A stretch of DNA of 64,000 nucleotides from Bacteroidales bacterium. GTDB taxonomy: Bacteria; Bacteroidota; Bacteroidia; Bacteroidales; WCHB1-69. The notes below the pieces were generated by a model. The model made no database searches. It was not told the origin of the DNA and saw only the letters and a program-made list of their open reading frames with translations. Position 1 is the stretch's first letter, and each line of letters starts with the position of its first letter. Location: assembly GCA_017443175.1 (NCBI GenBank), contig JAFSOZ010000013.1:1-64000 (forward strand). The letters are read 5' to 3'. The translations under genes and the position numbers were made by a program. Positions 46,682 to 54,971 of this stretch are shown here, one piece after another.

Positions 46682-46720
46682 AAAAGAAGGGTTGCGGCAT
46701 CGCAACCCTTCTTTTCTTAT
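46682..46720. terminator. Strong bidirectional terminator after ftcD
   Basis: A perfect 15-bp stem: AAAAGAAGGGTTGCG (46682-46696) and its complement (46701-46715) around GCAT. T-rich sequence follows on both strands. It ends ftcD on the minus strand and insulates the toxin-antitoxin operon. Confidence 0.85.
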
Positions 46721-46739
46721 TTTAAAACTAAAGACAAAG

Positions 46740-46779
46740 CACCATTCCGCCGGCGACGATAGGAGCCGAGCGGAATCTC
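46740..46779 (-). repeat. GATTCCGC/GCGGAATGGTG hairpin element, copy 3 (inverted)
   Basis: On the minus strand it reads GAGATTCCGCTCG to CGGCGGAATGGTG, facing copy 2 across the ftcD terminator, so the three structures form one nested inverted region. Confidence 0.65.
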
Positions 46780-46796
46780 TGTCTTTTGTCACACGA

Positions 46797-48494
46797 TTAT
46801 CCTATCACCTTCTCCGTCAATCTCATCAATCTCTTTTCGATGCGGTCGGCCTTGACTACATAATCGTGCGCCCTGGTGATCATCATCTCGGCCCACTCCT
46901 TGTCTTTCAGCGAGGAGGCGTTGATTTTGACGTTCAGGTAGGCGCCGTGGACGGCCGCACGAGCACAAAGCACGCCCACGCCAGCATCTGAAACAGAAGC
47001 TGGGTTGCCCTTCTTGATCATCGCCTCGCAGATTTCAAACACCTTGAAAGAGGTCTCGATAGTGCGCATCGGCACTTCGGTGGCATATTTCGTGGCATCC
47101 TGGATGGCCTGAGAACGCGCTTCCTTCTCCTCCGGCGTGCCCTTCGGCATACCAAAGGCGTTCATAATCACATTGAAGGCGTTGGTGTCCTCATCCACGA
47201 GGGCGAGCAGCGTGTCTTTCAACGCCTGGCCTTTCTCAGCCCACTTGGAGTAGTATTCCCATTTGGCATCCCAACCGGGTTTGTGGGAGGAGAGGTTGGC
47301 GACCATCGTGCCGAGGGCCGCACCGAGGGAGCCCATGTAGGCGGAGATGGAGCCGCCGCCGGGGGCAGGGCTTTCGGAAGCCGTCTCGTTGGCGAAACCG
47401 GTACAGGTCATATTGACCAACTTCGGCGTAGTATCCTCTTTTTCAAGGAGATATTCAATCACTTTTTCTTCCGCATTGAAGGGTTTCAGATCATCCAAGC
47501 CCATGGACTTGACGGCGATTTTCACCTTCTCTTTCTCATCGATACCTAACGAACGGTGCTGTTTGGCCAGATAGTAGTCGGCAGCATCGATCAGCGTTTT
47601 CTTGGGTACAAGACCCACGATTTCGGCACCCGTGACGCGTACGCCGCGCTTGGCGGCCTTGTCGCAAACCTCATCAAACGCCACATGCAACGGCGTGAGG
47701 TTGGTATTGGTGATATTCATGGAAACCTGCGCCACACCATATTCGGCAATGTACCAGCCGATGGCTTTCGTACCCTTGAGGGTTCCTGGAATCATGACGG
47801 GCTTGCCGTCTTTGTCAAGCACTTTCTTGCCCGTGATGGGATTGCCTTCTCTCTTCGGGCGGCCCTTCTCGCGCACGTCGAAGGCGATGGCGTTGGCGCG
47901 ACGCGTGGAGGTGGTGTTCAGGTTGTAGTTGACCGCGATGAGGAAGTCGCGGGCACCGATGGCGGTGGCACCGCTCTTGGCCACGCTGTCGGTGAACTTG
48001 TTGGGGCCGAAGTCGGGTTTCCACTCCTTGGTCGTGATGCGTTCTTTCAACGCTTCATATTCGCCCTGACGGCAGTTGGCGAGGTTGCGGCGTTTCTCCT
48101 CAAAAGCGGCATTTTCGTAGCAGAACACGGGGATGTTCAACTCCTCGCCCACCTTCTTGGCCAGTTTGCGGGCATACTCGGCCGTCTCCTCCATGGTGAT
48201 GTTGGCAACGGGCACAAACGGGCAAACATCCGTAGCGCCGAAGCGCGGATGGTCGCCATGATGGAAACGCATATCGATGAGTTCCTGGCATTTGGCGATG
48301 AGGGCAAAGGCGGCCTCCACCACCGCGTCGGGAGTGCCGACGAAGGTCACCACCGTGCGGTTGGTCGTCGCGCCGGGATCCACATCCAACAGGGTTACAC
48401 CTTCAGCCTGACGGATCACGTCTGCCACTTGATTGATGATTTCGGGATTTCTTCCCTCACTGAAATTGGGAACACATTCAATAAGCTGTTTCAT
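46797..48494 (-). CDS. ftcD: Bifunctional glutamate formimidoyltransferase / formimidoyl-THF cyclodeaminase
   Basis: 565 residues. Residues 1-325 are the formimidoyltransferase half (VPNFSEGRNPEIINQVADVI, then HHGDHPRFGATDVCPFVPV with the catalytic histidine). Residues about 360-565 are the cyclodeaminase half (SPAPGGGSISAYMGSLGAAL, SDAGVGVLCARAAVHGAYLN). The fused enzyme moves the formimidoyl group of formiminoglutamate to tetrahydrofolate and then releases ammonia, the last folate-linked step of histidine breakdown. No other hut gene is in the window. It has its own -7 box and a strong terminator. Confidence 0.96.
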   Translation of the reverse strand: MKQLIECVPNFSEGRNPEIINQVADVIRQAEGVTLLDVDPGATTNRTVVTFVGTPDAVVEAAFALIAKCQELIDMRFHHGDHPRFGATDVCPFVPVANITMEETAEYARKLAKKVGEELNIPVFCYENAAFEEKRRNLANCRQGEYEALKERITTKEWKPDFGPNKFTDSVAKSGATAIGARDFLIAVNYNLNTTSTRRANAIAFDVREKGRPKREGNPITGKKVLDKDGKPVMIPGTLKGTKAIGWYIAEYGVAQVSMNITNTNLTPLHVAFDEVCDKAAKRGVRVTGAEIVGLVPKKTLIDAADYYLAKQHRSLGIDEKEKVKIAVKSMGLDDLKPFNAEEKVIEYLLEKEDTTPKLVNMTCTGFANETASESPAPGGGSISAYMGSLGAALGTMVANLSSHKPGWDAKWEYYSKWAEKGQALKDTLLALVDEDTNAFNVIMNAFGMPKGTPEEKEARSQAIQDATKYATEVPMRTIETSFKVFEICEAMIKKGNPASVSDAGVGVLCARAAVHGAYLNVKINASSLKDKEWAEMMITRAHDYVVKADRIEKRLMRLTEKVIG

Positions 48495-48546
48495 ACCGAT
48501 AAAATATTGATTTATAATAAATTACTTTTTGCAATATTTGGGGTTG

Positions 48547-48554
48547 CAAAGATA
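48547..48554 (-). promoter_or_regulatory. -7 box of ftcD
   Basis: TATCTTTG on the minus strand, 52 bp before the ftcD start. Confidence 0.5.
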
Positions 48555-48636
48555 GAAAAAATAAAGGTACAGCGAACAAAAGCAAAAAAAAGTATCCGAT
48601 AACAATAAAAAACTATTTTTTTAGTTATACAATTAA

Positions 48637-48687
48637 AAGAATAATTATATTTTTGCCGCGTCAATTTTCAATGAAGAATAATTATAT
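48637..48687 (+). promoter_or_regulatory. blaI promoter with duplicated operator
   Basis: The 14-mer AAGAATAATTATAT occurs twice, at 48637-48650 and 48674-48687, with starts 37 bp apart. Each contains the self-complementary ATAATTAT. The first copy overlaps the -7 box TATTTTTG (48648-48655), so a bound repressor would block transcription. Confidence 0.65.
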
Positions 48688-48735
48688 GGTGAGCAGTGGC
48701 ACACACAAATCACTATTCACACAAAATCGAATAAT

Positions 48736-49122
48736 ATGAAAGAGCTAACCAAAGCAGAAGAGCAAGTCATGCAGGTGTTATGGAAGATCGGGCAGGGGTT
48801 CGCCGCCGACCTCATTGCGAATTTTCCTGAACCGAAGCCAGCGTACAACACCATATTGACCGTGGTGCGAATCCTGGAGAAAAAGGGGTTCGTGGACCAC
48901 GAGACCTTCGGGAAGGCGAACCGTTACTACCCGCTGGTCAGCAAGGAACAGTATTCACAGTTGTTCATGCAGAATTTTGTGCAGCACTATTTCGACAATT
49001 CCTTCAAATCAATGGTTTCTTTTTTCGCCCAGAACAAAGACATCTCAATGGAGGACTTGGACGAAATCCGCCGCATGATTGATGCAGCACAAAATGACAG
49101 TATTAATAATAAAAACGAGTGA
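48736..49122 (+). CDS. BlaI/MecI-family transcriptional repressor
   Basis: 128 residues. The winged-helix N-terminus has the family pattern LTKAEEQVMQVLWKIGQGFA, then KPAYNTILTVVRILEKKGFV and KANRYYPLVSKEQY. The C-terminal helices (FVQHYFDNSFKSMVSFFAQ) dimerise. BlaI proteins hold their promoter off until a BlaR1-type protease is activated. The stop overlaps the next gene by ATGA (49119-49122). No beta-lactamase gene is nearby, so the regulated target is likely something else. Confidence 0.93.
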   Translation: MKELTKAEEQVMQVLWKIGQGFAADLIANFPEPKPAYNTILTVVRILEKKGFVDHETFGKANRYYPLVSKEQYSQLFMQNFVQHYFDNSFKSMVSFFAQNKDISMEDLDEIRRMIDAAQNDSINNKNE

Positions 49123-50705
49123 TTATGAAAACGATCCTTTTTGCCGTCGTTGCCAGCGCCCTCTTTTATGGGCTGTATGCCGTCACCTTGCGCCGAAGCA
49201 ACCTGTTTCGTCTGCGCCGTTTCTATCTAATTGGCACATTGATTGTTGCCATGATTATCCCATTTATTTCCATCGAAACGAAAGCCCCGCAGGCCGCCCG
49301 CGTGAGTGCCTACGTACAACAGCTCCAGATGCCCGAGGAAACCGTCGTGCCGCAGATTGAGGTCCAAGAAGCCTCTATAGAGCCGGTGCAGGCTGCAACG
49401 CCATCACCAACGGATCCTGTCACAGTGTCTCCCTCTTGGAATTGGAAAGATGCATTGCAAGCTCTTTATTTCGTCGGATGCGCAGTTACCCTCATACTTC
49501 TGATTATCAAGTTGGTAAAGACAGCCTCATACTACCGTCGCAGTTCCATCTCGGACGAACTTTCCACGTGGGAGATGCGGGTGCGCGTGTTGGCCGAGCC
49601 CGATGGCAACCTTCCATTCTCGTTCCTGCGGTCGGTGTTTGTAAATCCGGACGTGTTCACCGACAACGAGTTGAAGCAGGTGCTGGCACACGAGCGGGTA
49701 CACATCCGCCAACGCCACACCTTCGACCTGCTCTTTCTGGAAGTGTTGAAAGTTCTGCAATGGTTCAACCCTATCATATATCTGTATATGAGAGAATTGA
49801 AAACCGTTCATGAATATCTCGCCGACGAGCAGGTATTGGCACAGGGAGCCCCCAAGCGCGACTATTTGGAGCTGCTGTACAAGCAGTTGTGCGTGGGCAA
49901 GTTCATGCCCGTGGGCAACAGCTTCCGCCATCTGCTGACCAAGAAACGGATTCTGATGATGAACCAGCAGGTAAAGCGCCGAGTGTCAGCGTTATGGCTG
50001 CTCGCCCTCATCCCCATTACGGCGGGACTCTTGTTGGTGAACTGCCATCCGAAGGAAGAGGTTGCCGATGAGTTGATTGTGGAGGAAGTTATCGAAGAAC
50101 CAATCTGTAAGAATCCGGATGTGATGCCGGAGTTCCCCGGTGGTATCGAGCAGTTTATGAACAATCTTTTCGATAATATAGAGTATCCTGAATTGGCCAA
50201 AAGGTACAAGTTTTCAGGACAATATATGGTCCGTTTCATTGTAGAGAAAGACGGGCGTGTTCTCACCGCAGAGTTGGATACGACCCACATCAAATGGTAC
50301 CCTGTAATCGGTGAAAAGGGTGAGGTGGGAATGGTTCGAATTAGTCAATTCAACGGTGACAGCCTTGTGCTCGGACGTGTTATCCTTGAGAAAAACGAAT
50401 CGGTGAACCGAGAAGAGATGAGAGAAAAAATCCGACAGATGGATGAAGCCAATATAGCGGAAATCAATCGTGCCTTCCGCGCCGCACCTGCCTGCAAGCC
50501 CGCCATGAAGGATGGTCAGCCCGTGCGCTGCGAACTGAGTCTGCCGTTCTTCTTTGCTTTTGAGATGATTCCTCCTCTCGGTGAAAGCGGCACTCCGAAA
50601 GATAAGGTACCTCATATCGCTCACTATACCATCGACACCATTCCTGACAACACACTGGTAGTAAGTATCACTTCTGACAAAATTGCGGTTGAGAACAAGA
50701 AGTGA
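49119..50705 (+). CDS. BlaR1-like M56 metallopeptidase with TonB-like C-terminus
   Basis: 528 residues. N-terminal membrane helices (YGLYAVTLRRSNLFRLRRFY, GTLIVAMIIPFISI), an M56 protease domain with zinc motif HERVH (His191, Glu192, His195) plus HEYLADEQVL further on, then a transmembrane helix (LWLLALIPITAGLLLV). A periplasmic segment follows, beginning PEFPGGIEQFMNNLFDNIEY, which matches the TonB_C-like tails common in Bacteroidota M56 proteins. No penicillin-binding sensor domain is present. It probably cleaves or releases the BlaI-type partner in response to an envelope signal. Confidence 0.88.
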   Translation: MIMKTILFAVVASALFYGLYAVTLRRSNLFRLRRFYLIGTLIVAMIIPFISIETKAPQAARVSAYVQQLQMPEETVVPQIEVQEASIEPVQAATPSPTDPVTVSPSWNWKDALQALYFVGCAVTLILLIIKLVKTASYYRRSSISDELSTWEMRVRVLAEPDGNLPFSFLRSVFVNPDVFTDNELKQVLAHERVHIRQRHTFDLLFLEVLKVLQWFNPIIYLYMRELKTVHEYLADEQVLAQGAPKRDYLELLYKQLCVGKFMPVGNSFRHLLTKKRILMMNQQVKRRVSALWLLALIPITAGLLLVNCHPKEEVADELIVEEVIEEPICKNPDVMPEFPGGIEQFMNNLFDNIEYPELAKRYKFSGQYMVRFIVEKDGRVLTAELDTTHIKWYPVIGEKGEVGMVRISQFNGDSLVLGRVILEKNESVNREEMREKIRQMDEANIAEINRAFRAAPACKPAMKDGQPVRCELSLPFFFAFEMIPPLGESGTPKDKVPHIAHYTIDTIPDNTLVVSITSDKIAVENKK

Positions 50706-51060
50706 TTTTCGAAAAAGGGTTATGAATAAGGCTGTTGATGAGGAATGGTCACGCCGTGTGCCTGATTTATGGTGAAGACTTATAACGGTCAACCTCATCC
50801 CCGATAGGGGATCCATATCTGTAGCCCAGGAACGCACCCAGTCCGTCACAACCCCGTTAGGAGTTGCATATCTCCACGCGAGTCGGGTTCAGGATGTTTG
50901 CGATGAGGAGGAAGTAAAATGATTATTTTCCGCTCCTCACCATTCATCGTCCAAAAAATTGACACTCCCGTCTCATTTTTGGACACAATACGCCTTTTCG
51001 TTTCCTGGTAACCCCCTGTCATGAATATATTTCCTATCTTTGGCGCGATTTTTGGGTATG
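50706..51060. repeat. Repeat-rich gap before the response regulator
   Basis: No gene is seen. It contains ATCCCC-GATA-GGGGAT followed by CATATCTGTAG (50797-50824), which recurs inverted at 57638-57665. A second motif ACCCCGTTAGGAGTT lies at 50851-50865. A short frame on either strand has no recognisable product. Confidence 0.55.
51035..51042 (+). promoter_or_regulatory. -7 box upstream of response regulator
   Basis: TATCTTTG; the 220-bp leader to 51263 consists largely of the 51091-51236 repeat. Confidence 0.5.
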
Positions 51061-51090
51061 ATGAATAAGAAACGTAAAATCCCAATATTT

Positions 51091-51236
51091 AAAACATATT
51101 CCTTAAGCAGCCTCGAAGAGGCAAGACGCGCGATAGCGCAATTAACCCCACACAAAGCGAAGCGCAGTGTGGGGCATCCACAAAGCGAAGCGCAGTGTGG
51201 GGCATCCACAAAGCGAAGCCGCAGTGTGGGGCCTAC
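51091..51236 (+). repeat. REP-like element, copy A
   Basis: The first 65 bp (51091-51155, starting AAAACATATTCCTTAAGCAG) are identical to 52639-52703. They contain GCCTC-GAAGAGGC and GCGCGATAGCGC stems. Three tandem units of about 30 bp follow, each with AAGCGAAGC and GCAGTGTGGGGC. A frame that starts at 51058 reads through it (MMNKKRKIPIFKTYSLSSLE) but is not judged a real gene. Confidence 0.75.
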
Positions 51237-51262
51237 AGGAACGATAATAAAAAACTGAATCG

Positions 51263-52591
51263 ATGCTCAACACCATCCTCATCGTCGATGACAACCGCAA
51301 CGTACTCGCCGCGCTCAAGCTGCTCTTGGAGCGCGAGTTCCGGCAGGTGGTCGCACTGCCGTCGCCGAACACGCTGCTGCGACAGATCGAACAGTGCCGC
51401 CCTGAGGTCGTGCTGCTTGACATGAACTTCTCCGCCGGACTCAACACAGGCAACGAGGGCCTCTACTGGCTCCGCGAAATCAAGCGTCTGCATCCGGACC
51501 TCCCCGTGGTGCTCTTCACCGCATACGCCGATATCGAGCTGGCCGTGACAGGGATGCGCGAGGGTGCCACAGACTTCGTGGTGAAGCCATGGGACAACGA
51601 ACGGCTTATCGCCACACTCACCCGTGCCTGCAAACCAGAGAAGGGTGGTACAAAACGTCCCGCGCCGACTACCGGCAGCGACCTCTTCTGGGGCAAGAGT
51701 ACTGCCATGCAGGAAATACGCCTTATGGTGGAGAAGATCGCCCCCACAGATGCCGCCATTCTCATTACTGGCGAGAACGGAACTGGCAAAACATTGCTTG
51801 CCAAAGAGATACACAAACTCTCCGCCCGCAATGACAAACCATTCATAACTGTCGATTTGGGGGCACTTACAGAGACCCTCTTCGAGAGCGAGCTCTTCGG
51901 ACACGTCAAAGGTGCCTTTACAGATGCGAAAACCGACCGTGCGGGCAAAATCGAGGAGGCTGCCGGTGGCACGCTCTTCCTCGATGAGATTGGCAACCTT
52001 GCTTTCCCGCAGCAGGCCAAGCTCTTAACGGTCATCCAACAGCGCACAGTCACCCGCGTGGGCAGCAACAAGGCGACGCCAGTCGATTTCCGGCTCATCT
52101 GCGCCACTAACCAGAAACTCGGCGAGAAGGTGTTACGCGGCGAGTTCCGTGAGGACCTCTACTACCGCGTCAACACCATCCACTTAGAAATCCCTCCGCT
52201 TCGCGATCGCCGCGAGGACATACTGCCTTTCGCAGAACGTTTCCTGTCGGTTTTTGCAGATAAATACCGCAAAACCGATCTCAAACTGAGTCCCGAAGCC
52301 GCCCGCAAGCTGATCGACCACCCGTGGTACGGCAACATTCGTGAGCTTGAACACACTGTGGAGAAGGCCGTCATCATTGGTGACGGCAACACGCTCCACG
52401 CAAGCGACTTCCAACTCACTGTCCCGATACAACGCCCCGAACAGCAGGAGATTACCACTTTGGAAGAGATGGAGGCCGACATGATTCGCAAGTGCATCTC
52501 CAAAAACGGGGGTAACCTCTCTGCCGTCGCTGCCACCCTCGGCATCACGCGGCAGACGCTGTACAACAAGATGAAGAAATACGGAATATAA
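51263..52591 (+). CDS. NtrC-family sigma-54-dependent response regulator
   Basis: 442 residues. The receiver domain (1-120) has the acidic pair Asp9-Asp10, phosphoacceptor Asp53 in VVLLDMNFSAG and the lysine of DFVVKPW. The AAA+ domain (about 145-370) has Walker A GENGTGKTLLA, the sigma-54 contact loop as GAFTDA, and Walker B GGTLFLDEIGN. A Fis-type helix-turn-helix ends the protein (LSAVAATLGITRQTLYNKMK). When phosphorylated it should open sigma-54 promoters. The kinase gene is next, 145 bp downstream across a repeat. Confidence 0.95.
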   Translation: MLNTILIVDDNRNVLAALKLLLEREFRQVVALPSPNTLLRQIEQCRPEVVLLDMNFSAGLNTGNEGLYWLREIKRLHPDLPVVLFTAYADIELAVTGMREGATDFVVKPWDNERLIATLTRACKPEKGGTKRPAPTTGSDLFWGKSTAMQEIRLMVEKIAPTDAAILITGENGTGKTLLAKEIHKLSARNDKPFITVDLGALTETLFESELFGHVKGAFTDAKTDRAGKIEEAAGGTLFLDEIGNLAFPQQAKLLTVIQQRTVTRVGSNKATPVDFRLICATNQKLGEKVLRGEFREDLYYRVNTIHLEIPPLRDRREDILPFAERFLSVFADKYRKTDLKLSPEAARKLIDHPWYGNIRELEHTVEKAVIIGDGNTLHASDFQLTVPIQRPEQQEITTLEEMEADMIRKCISKNGGNLSAVAATLGITRQTLYNKMKKYGI

Positions 52592-52638
52592 GGCAAAAGG
52601 CAATAGAAATAGTTGTGGTCGAAAAAGAACAAATATAT

Positions 52639-52722
52639 AAAACATATTCCTTAAGCAGCCTCGAAGAGGCAAGACGCGCGATAGCGCAATTAACCCCACA
52701 CAAGCGAAGTGCAGTGTGGGGT
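52639..52722 (+). repeat. REP-like element, copy B
   Basis: 52639-52703 is an exact 65-bp copy of 51091-51155. It ends with a single AAGCGAAGTGCAGTGTGGGG unit 15 bp before the kinase start. Confidence 0.8.
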
Positions 52723-52736
52723 AGTAACGAACAGAT

Positions 52737-53954
52737 ATGATAGTAATAACGATAATAATAGTAATCTCCTGGGCCGCCACCACGTGGCTCCTCATCCGGC
52801 GCAACAGGCGCAACACTGGCCGACTCAAGTTCCTATCGGAGGCAGTGGCGGGCGGCGATTTCAGCTTCACCTTCCCCGAGGATGACAAGCGGCGCACCGA
52901 CCAAGTGACGGCCGAATCGCTGAACCGCATCCGCGATATGCTCGCCCGTGCCCGCCAGGAGACCATCGACAAGGAGCGTTACTACGCCCAGATTCTCGAA
53001 AACGTGCGCACTGGCATCGTAGCCTACGACGAGCAGGGCTTCGTCACGCAGACCAACAGTGCGGCCGCTACGCTCTTCGGGCTGCCCGTGCTAACCCACA
53101 TCCGCCAGCTCGACCGCGTGAGCAACGGCCTTGCTGACCTGCTGCTTGCGGCGGCAGCGGGCGACACCCGCACACTCACCCTCCACAATGGCGACAGCAC
53201 CCACCAGCTTTCCATTCAGGTATCCCAAAGCCGTATCCGCGACCGCAATATCCGCATCTTGGTTGTCAATGACATACACAACGAATTGGATAACAAGGAG
53301 ATTGACTCGTGGATCTCGCTCACCCGCGTACTCACGCACGAGATTATGAACTCCGTAAGTCCCATCACCTCGCTGAGCGAAAGTCTGCGTACGCTGGTTC
53401 CCGATACTTCGTCGGAACTCTACAAGGGACTGGATGTTATCCACTCCACGGGCAGAGGCATTGAGGGGTTTGTGGAGTCGTACCGGCAGTTCACCCATAT
53501 CCCGACCCCCGCGCCGACGCTCTTCTACGTGCGCGGAATGGTGGAGCGTGCCGTGCAACTGGTGCATGGTGTTCCCGAACATACCTGCATCGACTTCCGT
53601 TGGTCGGTGGAGCCTGAAGACATGCTGCTGCATGCCGACGAGAATCTCGTCGGGCGGGTGCTCAACAACCTGCTCAAGAACGCCGTTGAGGCGATAGGCG
53701 AAGGGGATAATGGCTGGGTGGAAGTCCGCGCTTTCCTCAATGAACGCGAGGATGTGGTCATCGAGGTTAGCAACAGCGGCGACCCGATTCCACCTGAGGT
53801 GGAGGAACGCATTTTCATTCCCTTCTTCACCACTAAAACCGACGGTTCCGGTATCGGATTGAGCATCTCCCGCCAAATCATGCGGCTCTCTGGCGGCACA
53901 CTCACATTGCGTACCATCCCGAACACCACGTTCGTGATGACATTCGGCGGGTAG
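52737..53954 (+). CDS. NtrB-like sensor histidine kinase
   Basis: 405 residues. One N-terminal membrane helix (VITIIIVISWAATTWLLI) and no periplasmic sensor, then a HAMP-like linker, a PAS-like region (about 85-195) and the kinase core. H-box LTRVLTHEIMNSVSPITSLS gives His201 as phosphoacceptor. N-box NNLLKNAVEAI, G1 SNSGDPIPPEVEERIF, F-box FIPFFTTK and G2 GSGIGLSISRQI are intact. With no external sensor it probably reads a signal in the membrane, perhaps from the permease encoded downstream. Confidence 0.92.
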   Translation: MIVITIIIVISWAATTWLLIRRNRRNTGRLKFLSEAVAGGDFSFTFPEDDKRRTDQVTAESLNRIRDMLARARQETIDKERYYAQILENVRTGIVAYDEQGFVTQTNSAAATLFGLPVLTHIRQLDRVSNGLADLLLAAAAGDTRTLTLHNGDSTHQLSIQVSQSRIRDRNIRILVVNDIHNELDNKEIDSWISLTRVLTHEIMNSVSPITSLSESLRTLVPDTSSELYKGLDVIHSTGRGIEGFVESYRQFTHIPTPAPTLFYVRGMVERAVQLVHGVPEHTCIDFRWSVEPEDMLLHADENLVGRVLNNLLKNAVEAIGEGDNGWVEVRAFLNEREDVVIEVSNSGDPIPPEVEERIFIPFFTTKTDGSGIGLSISRQIMRLSGGTLTLRTIPNTTFVMTFGG

Positions 53955-54057
53955 ATTCATAAGATTGTCCATTATTCATACACCGCTGTCCGAATATTAG
54001 ACGCCTTACAAGTATTTCGATATTTTTAATTATTTGATAATCAGATCTGTGTGTTTT

Positions 54058-54073
54058 TGGCACAGTTTTGGAA
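54058..54073 (+). promoter_or_regulatory. Possible sigma-54 promoter of ABC genes
   Basis: TGGCACAGTTTTGGAA resembles the -24/-12 consensus TGGCAC-N5-TTGCA. The second half reads TTGG and the spacer is one base short, so it is at best weak. It precedes the ATPase gene by 108 bp, in a cassette headed by a sigma-54 activator. Confidence 0.35.
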
Positions 54074-54164
54074 ACATATTCGTTGAGCAGCCCCGTAGGG
54101 GCAAGAGCTCAGTAGCCAGGGGTAAGGCGCGAGGAACGAGCGTCGCCACCCCTGGGCTAGAAAG
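54072..54164 (+). repeat. REP-like element, copy C (diverged)
   Basis: Starts ACATATTCGTTGAGCAGCCC, aligning with the start of copies A and B. It then carries a different hairpin, AGCCAGGGGT and ACCCCTGGGCT (54113-54158). Confidence 0.6.
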
Positions 54165-54181
54165 AACGAAACAACAAAACA

Positions 54182-54844
54182 ATGATACGATTAGAAAACA
54201 TCAGCAAAAGCTTCCGCTCCGAAACAGTAGAGACGAAAGCGCTACAAAATGTAAACTTAGAGGTCCGGAAGGGCGAATTCATAGCCATAATGGGCCCTTC
54301 CGGTTGCGGCAAGACGACATTGCTCAACATCCTCGGCCTCCTCAACACCCCCGACTCGGGCCGTTATCTCCTCAACGGACGAGAGGTCTCCACCCTGCGC
54401 GAGAAAGACCGTCTGAAACTGCGGCGCGGGGTCATCGGCTTCGTCTTCCAGAGCTTCAACCTGATTGATGACATGAACGTCTTCGAGAACGTGGAGCTGC
54501 CGCTGCGCTACCTCGGCCTCAGCAAGTCGGAGCGTAAAGCGAAGGTCAACGAGGTGCTGGAGCGTATGAGCATCATCCATCGGGCCAGCCACTACCCGCA
54601 GCAGCTCTCCGGCGGGCAGCAGCAGCGCGTCGCCGTGGCTCGCGCCGTGGTTTCCAACCCACAACTCATCCTCTGCGACGAGCCTACCGGCAATCTCGAC
54701 AGCCACAACGGCCTCGACGTCATGCACCTCCTCTGCGACCTCAACGCCTCCGGCACCACCATAGTCATGGTCACCCACTCCGCCCACGACGCCGGGTTCG
54801 CGCACCGCATCGTGAAGATGCAAGACGGAACGATTGAACGATGA
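54182..54844 (+). CDS. ABC transporter ATP-binding protein, MacB/LolD type
   Basis: 220 residues. Walker A GPSGCGKTTL, Q-loop FQSFNLIDD, signature LSGGQQQRVAVARA, Walker B LILCDEPTGNLDS and H-loop MVTHS. This subfamily drives FtsX-fold permeases in mechanotransmission: lipoprotein release, peptide or toxin export, and cell-division signalling. The permease gene follows after another repeat copy. Likely regulated by the sigma-54 activator encoded 3 kb upstream. Confidence 0.95.
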   Translation: MIRLENISKSFRSETVETKALQNVNLEVRKGEFIAIMGPSGCGKTTLLNILGLLNTPDSGRYLLNGREVSTLREKDRLKLRRGVIGFVFQSFNLIDDMNVFENVELPLRYLGLSKSERKAKVNEVLERMSIIHRASHYPQQLSGGQQQRVAVARAVVSNPQLILCDEPTGNLDSHNGLDVMHLLCDLNASGTTIVMVTHSAHDAGFAHRIVKMQDGTIER

Positions 54845-54846
54845 CT

Positions 54847-54947
54847 ATTAGCCTCGGAGAGGCTAAACGCACGCAGTGCAATTAACCCCACACTACGCTT
54901 CGTTTGTGTGGGGAGCTCCACAAGGCGATAGCCGCAGTGTGGGGCCC
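54847..54947 (+). repeat. REP-like element, copy D (diverged)
   Basis: TTAGCCTCGGAGAGGCTAA followed by GCAATTAACCCCACAC, a GTGTGGGG stem partner and CCGCAGTGTGGGGC, in the same order as copy A. It fills the gap between the ATPase and permease genes. Confidence 0.65.
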
Positions 54948-54971
54948 GTCAAGAACCAAAAACCCAAGAAT

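Noticed and set aside
51058..51258. Small plus-strand frame beginning MMNKKRKIPIFKTYSLSSLE
   Set aside because: It is translation through the repeat element; the repeated nucleotide sequence explains it, and copy B does not keep the frame.
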